A DNA stretch of 28,049 nucleotides from Clostridiales bacterium UBA6386 (GTDB taxonomy: Bacteria > Bacillota > Clostridia > Oscillospirales > Oscillospiraceae), in the NCBI GenBank assembly GCA_002437585.1, contig DJQM01000041.1, positions 24,011-52,059 on the forward strand, given 5' to 3'. The position numbers were made by a program, and so were the translations under genes. Positions 1 to 5,997 of the stretch are shown piece after piece. The notes beneath the pieces are model-generated. The model saw nothing but the letters and a program-made list of their open reading frames with translations. It was not told the origin of the DNA and searched no databases. Within the stretch, counting starts at the first letter, position 1. Every line of letters starts with the position of its first letter.

Positions 1-32
1 TTGCCCCCGGAGGGACCGGCACCGAAAGCTTC
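1..32 (-). repeat. Repeat B, copy 1 (inverted)
   Basis: The reverse complement reads as a GAAAGCTTTCGGT-like start running into CCCTCCGGGGGCAA. It matches copies at 10122-10154 and 18236-18263, which share the core GAGACTTTTGGT, a variable segment, and CCCTCCGGGG. Confidence 0.65.
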
Positions 33-69
33 TAGGAAGCTTGGAATATAAGGGTAGCCTTGCAATTCA

Positions 70-292
70 CGGGCCAATGTGGGCATTGACCCCTACGGAT
101 TCTTACGAAGCTTTTCTAAACTGGGAAGTATTCTCTGCCCTCATCCGCCCGCTGCGGCGGGCACCTTTACATTATGGAGCAATTGCCACTGGCAATTGTT
201 GGATTTTGATTCGCTGCGCGGAGTACCACCCCAAGGGAAGGCTTGGGGAACGGATTGCCACACCAGCGTTGCGACGCTGGTTCGCAATGACA
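70..292 (+). repeat. Repeat A, copy 1 (mosaic palindromic repeat)
   Basis: A module at about 70-148 is nearly identical to 18366-18444. It is followed by a palindromic module around ATTGCCACTGGCAAT (180-194) shared by all three copies. It ends in a REP-like hairpin at 251-292 with arms CCAGCGT and ACGCTGG inside ATTGC and GCAAT. It lies wholly between genes and encodes nothing recognisable. Confidence 0.8.
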
Positions 293-360
293 ACCTTCCT
301 TGGAGCAAGGGACTTGAAAAATTGAAAAAAATATGGTACTTTATAGCTGGACTATAATCT

Positions 361-945
361 TTGAAGGTGATAAATACGAACAACAAACGAAACCCCTTTG
401 CCCTCTTTCTGGAATTTACCCGGTTCGGCTGCTTTACCTTTGGCGGCGGCTGGAGCATCATTGCCCAGATGCAGCAATATTACGGCGACCAGCGCAAGGA
501 GATCACCTCCCAGGAGCTTCTTGACCTGACCAGCGTGGCCAAAAGCCTGCCCGGCACCATGATCGCCAACGTGGCCATGCTCTACGGCTATCGGGCGGGT
601 GGCCTTCCCGGCGGCTTTGCCGCGGTGTTTGGCATGATTCTGCCGCCTATGGTGGTCATTGTGGCCATCAGCTATTTCTACGCCGCCTTCCGGAGCAATC
701 CCTGGGTCAGCGCGGCCATGTCCGGGATGCAGGCGGCGGTGGTGCCCATTATTTTCTCCGCCGCCATCAACCTGGTCAATGGCAGTATGCCCTATCCGCC
801 CTGCGTGGTGCTGATGGTTCTGTCCGTCGCGGCCTACCTGTTCACGGACATCAACCCCATCCTGCTCGTGATCCTCGGCGTGTTCGCCGGACTGATCCTG
901 GGAAGCTGCTACGAAAGGAGGGGCGGCAAGCATGGTTCTGCTTAA
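361..945 (+). CDS. chrA: Chromate transporter-type protein, first half of a pair
   Basis: This is a membrane protein of the short-chain CHR (ChrA) family. Two half-length proteins are thought to form one anion transporter; the substrate is chromate or sulfate in characterised members and unproven here. About 194 residues are seen, with the family motif FGGGW near residues 27-31 and PGTM near 64-67, followed by several hydrophobic segments. The second half starts 14 bases before this stop, so the two are translationally coupled. The start is uncertain. TTG at 361 and GTG at 367 lack a ribosome-binding site, while an in-frame ACG at 376 sits correctly behind AAGGTGAT (see findings). Confidence 0.85.
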   Translation: MKVINTNNKRNPFALFLEFTRFGCFTFGGGWSIIAQMQQYYGDQRKEITSQELLDLTSVAKSLPGTMIANVAMLYGYRAGGLPGGFAAVFGMILPPMVVIVAISYFYAAFRSNPWVSAAMSGMQAAVVPIIFSAAINLVNGSMPYPPCVVLMVLSVAAYLFTDINPILLVILGVFAGLILGSCYERRGGKHGSA

Positions 946-1480
946 GCTCTTCTGGAGCTTCCTGCTCATCGGCTTCGGCAGCTTCGGCGGCCTGAGCATG
1001 ATCCCCCAGATTTCCAACGAGGTGCTCTCCAACGGCTGGATGACCGCCGAACAGGTCACGGACATTGTGGCCATCGCGGAAATGACCCCGGGGCCTCTGG
1101 GGCTGAACTGCGCCTCCTTCGCCGGGATGCAGGCGGCGGGGATTCCCGGCGCCATCGCCGCCAACTTCGGTGTGCTCACCCCCAGCCTTACCCTCTGCGC
1201 TGTGGCCGCCATTTTCTTCACCCGGTTCCGTGAAAGCAGGGTCATGCAGCACATTCTGCTGGGTGTCCGCCCCATCTGCCTGGGGATGATCGCCGGCGTG
1301 GTGATCTCCCTGAGCATCAGCAACTACTGGTCCGGGGAGAGCCTGGAATGGGTCAGCATCGCCCTGGGCGCGGTGGACACGGTGCTTCTGATGAAGTTTA
1401 GGGTGGGGATTCCCCAGATTCTGATTTTCAGCGCGGTGACGGGTCTGGTGCTCTTCGGCGTGCTGGGGCTGCCCCTATGA
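932..1480 (+). CDS. chrA: Chromate transporter-type protein, second half of a pair
   Basis: This 182-residue partner of the preceding gene belongs to the same CHR family. It has the motif FGSFGG at residues 15-20 and a second conserved PGPLGLN near residue 51, matching PGTM in the first half. The remainder is hydrophobic helices. The start ATG at 932 follows AAAGGAGG (913-920) and overlaps the end of the upstream gene by 14 bases. Paired halves of this kind insert with opposite topology in characterised members. The transported ion cannot be told from the sequence. Confidence 0.88.
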   Translation: MVLLKLFWSFLLIGFGSFGGLSMIPQISNEVLSNGWMTAEQVTDIVAIAEMTPGPLGLNCASFAGMQAAGIPGAIAANFGVLTPSLTLCAVAAIFFTRFRESRVMQHILLGVRPICLGMIAGVVISLSISNYWSGESLEWVSIALGAVDTVLLMKFRVGIPQILIFSAVTGLVLFGVLGLPL

Positions 1481-1493
1481 AAGGCGGATGTTT

Positions 1494-2033
1494 ATGACAG
1501 AACAGGAAATGATCGACCTGGCTCTTTCTGAGGGCGTTTCCGCCGCGGTGATGGTAGACACCCGGGACATCGTATTTGACCCCATGTTCCGACCCTTCTG
1601 CGAAGAGAATCTGTGCGGCCAGTACGGGGTCAACTACTGCTGCCCCCCGGACTGCGGCACCCCGGAGGAAATGAAGCAGCGGATTCTCGCCCACAAGCGT
1701 GGATTGGTTTTGCAGACCATCTGGGAAATCCCGGATATTTCCGACAACGCCGCCATCAAGCCCGCCAAGAAGGGACACAACGCCATCCAGCTCCGGCTTC
1801 AGAAGAAGTTTCATGAGGCGGGAGTACCCGGCTTTCTGGTGGGTGCCAGCGGGTGCAGCCTGTGCGTACCCTGCCATCTGAAAAGCGGGGAGCCTTGCCC
1901 CCATCCGGAGGAGCGGTACAGCTGCATGTCCGCCTACTGCATCTTCGTGCGCAAGCTGGCTGAGCACTGCGGCATCGACTACGACTGCGGGGAGGGGCTG
2001 CTGGCCTTCTTCGGGATGTATGTGTTTGACTGA
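1494..2033 (+). CDS. DUF2284 cysteine-rich putative metal-binding protein
   Basis: This 179-residue cytosolic protein matches the DUF2284 family, whose function is unknown. Cysteines cluster as C36, C41, C49-C50 and C54 (CCPPDCG) and again in GCSLCVPC and the later CPHPEERYSC segment. This suggests binding of iron-sulfur clusters or zinc. I chose ATG 1494 over the in-frame ATG 1488 because AAAGGCGG directly abuts 1488 but lies six bases before 1494. It follows the transporter pair by 13 bases, probably in one transcript. A role in metal or redox handling with the transporter is inference. Confidence 0.8.
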   Translation: MTEQEMIDLALSEGVSAAVMVDTRDIVFDPMFRPFCEENLCGQYGVNYCCPPDCGTPEEMKQRILAHKRGLVLQTIWEIPDISDNAAIKPAKKGHNAIQLRLQKKFHEAGVPGFLVGASGCSLCVPCHLKSGEPCPHPEERYSCMSAYCIFVRKLAEHCGIDYDCGEGLLAFFGMYVFD

Positions 2034-2039
2034 ACAAAA

Positions 2040-2122
2040 CCTCCCGGCAGCCACGCCGGGAGGTTGACAAAACAAAATAGTGGCCCCGCTTGCCAGATTG
2101 TACTATCCAGCAAGCGGGGCCA
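2040..2122 (+). terminator. Tandem hairpins after the DUF2284 gene
   Basis: The first hairpin has arms CCTCCCGGC (2040-2048) and GCCGGGAGG (2055-2063). The second pairs 13 bases, TGGCCCCGCTTGC (2081-2093) with 2110-2122, and is followed by a short T-rich stretch. Neither has a long T tract on the plus strand, so termination efficiency is uncertain. Confidence 0.6.
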
Positions 2123-2147
2123 TTTGTTGATATACCCCGCTTTTTTC

Positions 2148-2176
2148 TTGCAATTTGTCACATTCTGTGATACGCT
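2148..2176 (+). promoter_or_regulatory. Possible promoter of the L1 toxin mRNA
   Basis: TTGCAA (2148-2153), a 17-base spacer and TACGCT (2171-2176) with an extended -10 TGA just upstream. The -10 is poor (3 of 6 bases). Transcription would start near 2183, at the inverted repeat of the locus. Confidence 0.4.
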
Positions 2177-2277
2177 GTAAGCGGTGCTGCCAGCACCCCG
2201 GCAGGCGGTTCCCCCGACTTTTTTCGGGGGTCATAGTCTTCTTCTGCCCCCAATCCAGCGTGAGAGGGGGTGATAGC

Positions 2278-2370
2278 GTGGTTACATGGGAAGGATTGTT
2301 TCAATTCTGCATGGTCATTACGGCTGTCATTGCCCTGGTTCTCCAGGCCAACAATAATAAGAAGAGATAA
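2278..2370 (+). CDS. Small holin-like/type I toxin-like peptide (locus L1)
   Basis: This 30-residue peptide begins with GTG at 2278, three bases after a strong ribosome-binding site (AGGGGGTGAT, 2265-2274). It has an N-terminal TWEGLFQF, one hydrophobic helix (about residues 8-23) and a basic tail NNNKKR. This is the build of the putative holin-like toxins (Hol-Tox, TxpA/BsrG-like) of Firmicutes. CCCCC at 2247-2251 can pair with the GGGGG of the ribosome-binding site, so translation may be masked. A hairpin straddles the stop codon, and a strong promoter faces the gene from downstream. This is expected of a type I toxin repressed by an antisense RNA. Membrane toxicity is inferred from the family. 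Confidence 0.7.
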   Translation: MVTWEGLFQFCMVITAVIALVLQANNNKKR

Positions 2371-2405
2371 CCGCCCACTCCTACCAAAAGTAACGGTTAT
2401 CTCTT
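2362..2405. terminator. Shared bidirectional hairpin at the L1 toxin stop codon
   Basis: AAGAGATAACCG (2362-2373) pairs perfectly with CGGTTATCTCTT (2394-2405). Inner ACT/AGT bases extend the stem past an internal loop. The stop codon TAA lies inside the left arm. The hairpin core is homologous to the one at 21852-21883. Confidence 0.7.
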
Positions 2406-2449
2406 AACCTAATTCTTGGGGGAGCCGACCTGCTGGCAGCACCCTCCTT
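2362..2449 (-). ncRNA. Putative antisense antitoxin RNA of L1
   Basis: The promoter at 2456-2484 on the minus strand would start an RNA near 2449 that runs into the 3' end of the toxin message. No convincing reading frame with a ribosome-binding site is present in it. Its first bases repeat the 13-mer GGTGCTGCCAGCA that also begins the sense RNA. The 3' end is a guess, set at the shared hairpin. Confidence 0.55.
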
Positions 2450-2455
2450 GGCTAT

Positions 2456-2484
2456 ACTATACCCCAGCTCGGAGCATTTGTCAA
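2456..2484 (-). promoter_or_regulatory. Strong minus-strand promoter of the L1 antisense RNA
   Basis: TTGACA (2479-2484 read on the minus strand), a 17-base spacer and TATAGT (2456-2461). It is one of the best consensus promoters in the window, and no coding gene lies in its path. Confidence 0.75.
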
Positions 2485-2510
2485 CTGTTCCATTCCCATG
2501 AAAATACGCC

Positions 2511-2540
2511 AAAAAGGAGAGGACAGTTCCTCTCCTTTTT
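2511..2540. terminator. Bidirectional terminator between L1 and the Ydj-like operon
   Basis: A 13-base perfect stem (AAAAAGGAGAGGA at 2511-2523 with 2528-2540), loop CAGT, with T runs on both strands. It insulates the operon promoter just downstream. Confidence 0.85.
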
Positions 2541-2549
2541 GATTTTCTC

Positions 2550-2578
2550 TTGCAATGGACACCGAAATTTGCTATACT
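2550..2578 (+). promoter_or_regulatory. Promoter of the Ydj-like operon
   Basis: TTGCAA (2550-2555), 17 bases, TATACT (2573-2578), a vegetative-type promoter about 45 bases before the first gene. No SigW-type promoter is evident, unlike the B. subtilis counterpart. Confidence 0.7.
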
Positions 2579-2622
2579 TGCTACAGGATTACAAGCCAAA
2601 AAACGGAAAGGATGTATGATTT

Positions 2623-3927
2623 ATGGGTCTTATTCGCGCGAGTCTGAATGCCGCCGGCGGCGTGCTGGCAGATCAGTGGAAGGAATTTTTCCGCTGTGAG
2701 GCCATTCCCGCGGACGTTCTGGCAAGGAAGGGGCAGAAGGCCGGCGGCCGCCGCTCTGTCAACAGCAAGGGAAGCGACAATGTGATCACCAGCGGCTCCG
2801 TGATTCTGGTTGCCGACGGCCAGTGCATGATGATCGTCGATCAGGGAAAAATCGTGGAGTTCGCCGCCGAGCCTGGCGAATATACTTACGACGCCTCCAC
2901 CCAGCCCACCATCTTCTGCGGCGACTTCGGCGAGGGGGTCAAAAAGTCCTTCGTGGAATTCGGCCGCCGGGTGGCCTTCGGCGGGGAGGCGGCCAAGGAT
3001 CAGCGGATCTACTACTTCAATACCAAGGAGCTTACCGGCAACAAGTACGGCACCCCCAGTCCCGTGCCCTTCCGGGTGGTGGACAGCGGCATCGGCCTGG
3101 ATATGGACATAGGCCTGCGGTGCTTCGGCGTATTTTCCTATCGGATCTGCGATCCCATGCTCTTCTATAAGAACGTCTGCGGCAACATTTCCGCCGACTA
3201 CACCCGGGAGGATCTGGACGGCCAGCTGAGAAGCGAGCTGCTTTCCGCTCTGGGCATGGCCTTCGGCAAAATTTCCGAAATGGGCATCCGCTACAGTGCC
3301 CTGCAAATGCACACCCTGGAGCTGGCGGACACCCTGAACGATATCCTCAGCAAGAAATGGCGGGAAAAGCGGGGTCTGGAGATCGTCAGCATCGGCATTT
3401 CCAGCCTGACCCCCGTGGAGGAGGACATGAAGCGGATCCAGGAGCTTCAGGCGGCCTCCGCCTACGCCACCCCCCAGCACGCCGCCGCCCAGCTGTTCAA
3501 GGCTCAGGCCGAGGCCATGAAGACCGCCGCCGGGAATCCCGGCGGGGCTATGGTGGGCATGTTCGGCATGAACGCCGTCCAGCAGACCGGCAGCACCGCC
3601 GCCCAGCTGTTCCGGATGGGTGCTCAGGCCGCCTCCGCCGCTCCTGCCGCTGCCAATACCTGGAAGTGCCCCAGCTGCGGCGCCGCCGCCACCGGCAAGT
3701 TCTGCACCGAGTGCGGTGCCAGAAAGCCGGAGGAAACCGGCTGGGTCTGCGCCTGCGGCGCGGTGAACAAGGGCAAATTCTGCACCGAGTGCGGAGCCAG
3801 AAAGCCCGCCGGGGTGCCCCAGTACCGCTGCGACAAGTGCGGCTGGGAGCCGCCCAAGGGCACCAAGCCTCCCAAATTCTGCCCGGAGTGCGGCGATCCC
3901 TTTGACGACGGGGATGTCGTGAAGTAA
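2623..3927 (+). CDS. ydjI: SPFH-domain protein with C-terminal zinc ribbons (YdjI-like)
   Basis: This 434-residue protein resembles B. subtilis YdjI and other 'virion core protein'-like SPFH (band 7) proteins. The SPFH region covers roughly residues 45-275. It is followed by an Ala/Gln-rich linker (about 285-345) and three zinc ribbons with CPSCG...CTECG, CACG...CTECG and CDKCG...CPECG pairs (about 349-426). There is no obvious transmembrane helix, so it probably acts on the inner membrane surface. ATG 2623 follows GGAAAGGA by about ten bases. It heads an operon with the YdjG- and YdjH-like genes. In B. subtilis these belong to the pspA-ydjGHI membrane-stress operon; no pspA is present here. 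Confidence 0.85.
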   Translation: MGLIRASLNAAGGVLADQWKEFFRCEAIPADVLARKGQKAGGRRSVNSKGSDNVITSGSVILVADGQCMMIVDQGKIVEFAAEPGEYTYDASTQPTIFCGDFGEGVKKSFVEFGRRVAFGGEAAKDQRIYYFNTKELTGNKYGTPSPVPFRVVDSGIGLDMDIGLRCFGVFSYRICDPMLFYKNVCGNISADYTREDLDGQLRSELLSALGMAFGKISEMGIRYSALQMHTLELADTLNDILSKKWREKRGLEIVSIGISSLTPVEEDMKRIQELQAASAYATPQHAAAQLFKAQAEAMKTAAGNPGGAMVGMFGMNAVQQTGSTAAQLFRMGAQAASAAPAAANTWKCPSCGAAATGKFCTECGARKPEETGWVCACGAVNKGKFCTECGARKPAGVPQYRCDKCGWEPPKGTKPPKFCPECGDPFDDGDVVK

Positions 3928-3946
3928 GACGGCCTGGGAGGGGAAT

Positions 3947-5038
3947 ATGGAACTGGTCAACTATAAATGCCCGGCCTGTACCGCGCCCCTGCGGTTTGAC
4001 GAGAAGACCGGGAAGCTGGTCTGCGACTTCTGCGGAAGCACCTACACCATCAAGGAGGCCGAAGCCGGCAATGCCGAGAAGGAAGCTGCCGCCGCCAAGG
4101 CGGAAAAGCCGGATATTCCGGAGGTTCAGCAATCGGAAGACCCGAATTTGCACGCTTACTTATGCCCCAGCTGCGGCGCGGAGCTGATCTGCGAGAAAAC
4201 CACCGCCGCCACCTCCTGCCCCTACTGCGGCAATGTGAACATTGTCCCCGGACAGCTGTCCGGGGCGCTGAAGCCCGACTTCGTGATCCCCTTCCAGGTG
4301 GAGAAGAAGGCGGTGGTGGAGGCTCTGCACAAGCACTACGGCAAGCACAATTTCTACCTGCCCAAGCTCTTCCGGACGGAAAACCACATTCAGAAGGTTC
4401 AGGGGGTTTACGTCCCCTTCTGGCTCTACGATGTCCGCCTTTCCGGTCAGGGTCTCTACGAGGGCATGGACAGCGTCACCCACCGGGAGGGGGACTACGA
4501 GGTCACCCGCACCATGCACTATGACGTGGAGCGTGCCGGCTCGGCGGATTTCGAGAAGGTGCCGGTGGACGCTTCCAAGAAAATGCCCGATAACTACATG
4601 GACTCCCTGGAGCCCTTCGACTACGGCAAGCTTGCGCCCTTCTCCACCGCCTATCTGCCCGGCTTCCTGGCCGACCGGTACGACCAAAGTGCCGAGGACT
4701 GCGCCCCCAGAATGCAGACCCGGTGCGAAAACGCGTTGTCCGCCAAGCTGCGCAGCGACGTGAATCACACCACCGTCACCCAGAAAAGCTTCCAGGCTCA
4801 CATTGACCGGAAGGAAGCCCACTACGCCCTGCTTCCCGTGTGGATGCTGACGACGAAGTGGAAGGACAAGAATTATCTGTTCGCCATGAACGGCCAGACC
4901 GGGAAAATGGTGGGGGAGCTTCCTACGGATCCCGTCCTGTTCTGGCGGAATCTGATGGTGCTGGCTCTGCTTCTGACCCTCTTCTTCCGATTCTCCGGCA
5001 TCCTGAAGCTGCTGATTCTTTGGGTTCGCTATTTGTAA
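3947..5038 (+). CDS. ydjG: Zinc-ribbon membrane protein (YdjG-like)
   Basis: This 363-residue protein has two zinc ribbons, C8/C11-C26/C29 and C73/C76-C91/C94, separated by an acidic/alanine-rich linker. A large mixed domain of about 230 residues follows (including a conserved VYVPFWLYD stretch), then a hydrophobic C-terminal segment at about 335-358 that should anchor it in the membrane. It matches the YdjG/TFIIB-type zinc-ribbon group. It lies 19 bases after the SPFH gene, with ribosome-binding site GGGAGGGG. In B. subtilis the family is thought to form a membrane complex with YdjH and YdjI. The same complex is likely here but unproven. Confidence 0.8.
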   Translation: MELVNYKCPACTAPLRFDEKTGKLVCDFCGSTYTIKEAEAGNAEKEAAAAKAEKPDIPEVQQSEDPNLHAYLCPSCGAELICEKTTAATSCPYCGNVNIVPGQLSGALKPDFVIPFQVEKKAVVEALHKHYGKHNFYLPKLFRTENHIQKVQGVYVPFWLYDVRLSGQGLYEGMDSVTHREGDYEVTRTMHYDVERAGSADFEKVPVDASKKMPDNYMDSLEPFDYGKLAPFSTAYLPGFLADRYDQSAEDCAPRMQTRCENALSAKLRSDVNHTTVTQKSFQAHIDRKEAHYALLPVWMLTTKWKDKNYLFAMNGQTGKMVGELPTDPVLFWRNLMVLALLLTLFFRFSGILKLLILWVRYL

Positions 5039-5051
5039 GGGGGGCAGGAAT

Positions 5052-5840
5052 ATGAAGCGACTTTTCTCTGTATTCCTGGCGGCTGTGCTGCTGATGGCTC
5101 TGGCGGTGCCCGCCTGCGCCGCGGAAAATTACATCTATGACGAGGCTGGCCTTCTGACCGAGGAGGGCCGGGCGAAGCTGAACGACACCGCCCGGGAGAT
5201 TTCCCAGCGCACCGGCTGCGGCGTGTATTTCCTGAGCATTCCCGACTATACCGTTTCCGGCAAGGACACCATCTACGACACCGCCGTGTGGCTTTTCGAG
5301 CAGAAGCATCTTGGCACCGGTGAAAACAAGGACGGCGTGCTGCTGGTGCTGTCCATGGCGAACCGGGACTACAGCCTGATTGCCCACAGCTTCGGCGACA
5401 CCGCCCTGACCGACTCCGGCAAGGACTATATTACCGAGGCCTGCCTGGATGAATTTGGCGAGGACGAGTGGTATTACGGCGTTTATGACTATCTGAACGC
5501 CACGGACAGCCTGCTGACCCGTGCCCGGAAGGGAGATATTTACGACCGGGACGTTGTTTCCTCCGAAAGCCAGTGGATCTGGAGTCTGGTGGTGGGGCTT
5601 GTCCTGGCTCTGATCGTGTGCCTGACCCAGAATGCCATGCAGAAGAAGAAGGTTCGGGTGCAGACCCAGGCGCTGGGCTACCTGAAGGGCGGCAGCGTCA
5701 ACATCACCCACCGCTCGGAACGCTACACCCACACCACGGAGACCCGAGTCAAAATCAATACCGACAAGGACAATTCCTCCGGCGGCGGCAGCTACTCCCA
5801 TTCCTCCGGGGGCTACTCCGGCAAGAGCGGAAAGTTCTAA
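5052..5840 (+). CDS. ydjH: TPM-domain membrane protein (YdjH-like)
   Basis: This 262-residue protein has a signal peptide (about residues 1-23, ending PACA) and an extracytoplasmic TPM/DUF477 domain (about 25-165, opening with NYIYDEAGLL). One transmembrane helix follows (about 175-193), then a charged tail ending in Gly/Ser-rich repeats (GGYSGKSGKF). The domain order matches YdjH/YgcG-type proteins. It starts 13 bases after the YdjG-like gene behind GGGGGGCAGG, completing the SPFH, zinc-ribbon and TPM trio. TPM domains in other families act in membrane-protein quality control or photosystem repair. The role here is probably envelope stress. Confidence 0.82.
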   Translation: MKRLFSVFLAAVLLMALAVPACAAENYIYDEAGLLTEEGRAKLNDTAREISQRTGCGVYFLSIPDYTVSGKDTIYDTAVWLFEQKHLGTGENKDGVLLVLSMANRDYSLIAHSFGDTALTDSGKDYITEACLDEFGEDEWYYGVYDYLNATDSLLTRARKGDIYDRDVVSSESQWIWSLVVGLVLALIVCLTQNAMQKKKVRVQTQALGYLKGGSVNITHRSERYTHTTETRVKINTDKDNSSGGGSYSHSSGGYSGKSGKF

Positions 5841-5842
5841 AG

Positions 5843-5944
5843 GTGCTGCCGACAGCCTTCTGTTGGTGCCTGCCCAGTCATACGATTGCCGTCATCGGCG
5901 GTGCCGACGGGTCAACGGCGATTTTTATTACCAGAAAACCCTGA
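5843..5944 (+). CDS. Micro-ORF with GGADGxTAIF motif
   Basis: This 33-residue frame starts with GTG at 5843, directly after the TPM gene, and ends at a TGA before the operon terminator. Its C-terminal half reads IAVIGGADGSTAIFITRKP. That resembles the conserved IGGADGPTAIF loop of the beta subunit of sodium-pumping decarboxylases (OadB/MmdB/GcdB), but nothing else of that subunit is present. A weak GCGGAAAG lies eight bases upstream. It may be a decarboxylase fragment or a genuine microprotein. The start is uncertain. Confidence 0.4.
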   Translation: MLPTAFCWCLPSHTIAVIGGADGSTAIFITRKP

Positions 5945-5956
5945 CACAATCAAAGA

Positions 5957-5994
5957 AAATCTCCCTGTGGGCATCGTCCACAGGGAGATTTTTC
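5957..5994. terminator. Bidirectional terminator between the Ydj-like operon and rqcH
   Basis: A perfect 14-base stem (5957-5970 with 5978-5991), seven-base loop, and TTT after it on the plus strand. It sits four bases beyond the rqcH stop codon on the other strand, so it can serve both convergent operons. Confidence 0.9.
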
Positions 5995-5997
5995 CCA

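Larger units (their letters stand above)
1..360. other. Intergenic region with composite repeats
   Basis: No convincing gene is seen here. Positions 1-32 are an inverted copy of repeat B and 70-292 are copy 1 of repeat A. The last 50 bases are AT-rich and hold a possible promoter for the chromate transporter pair (TTGAAA at 314-319, 17 bases, TACTTT at 337-342). A TATAAT sits at 352-357 but has no good -35. Confidence 0.7.

Noticed and set aside
1..360. CRISPR array
   Set aside because: The repeats here and elsewhere are few, mosaic and palindromic, without regular repeat-spacer structure. No cas gene is present.
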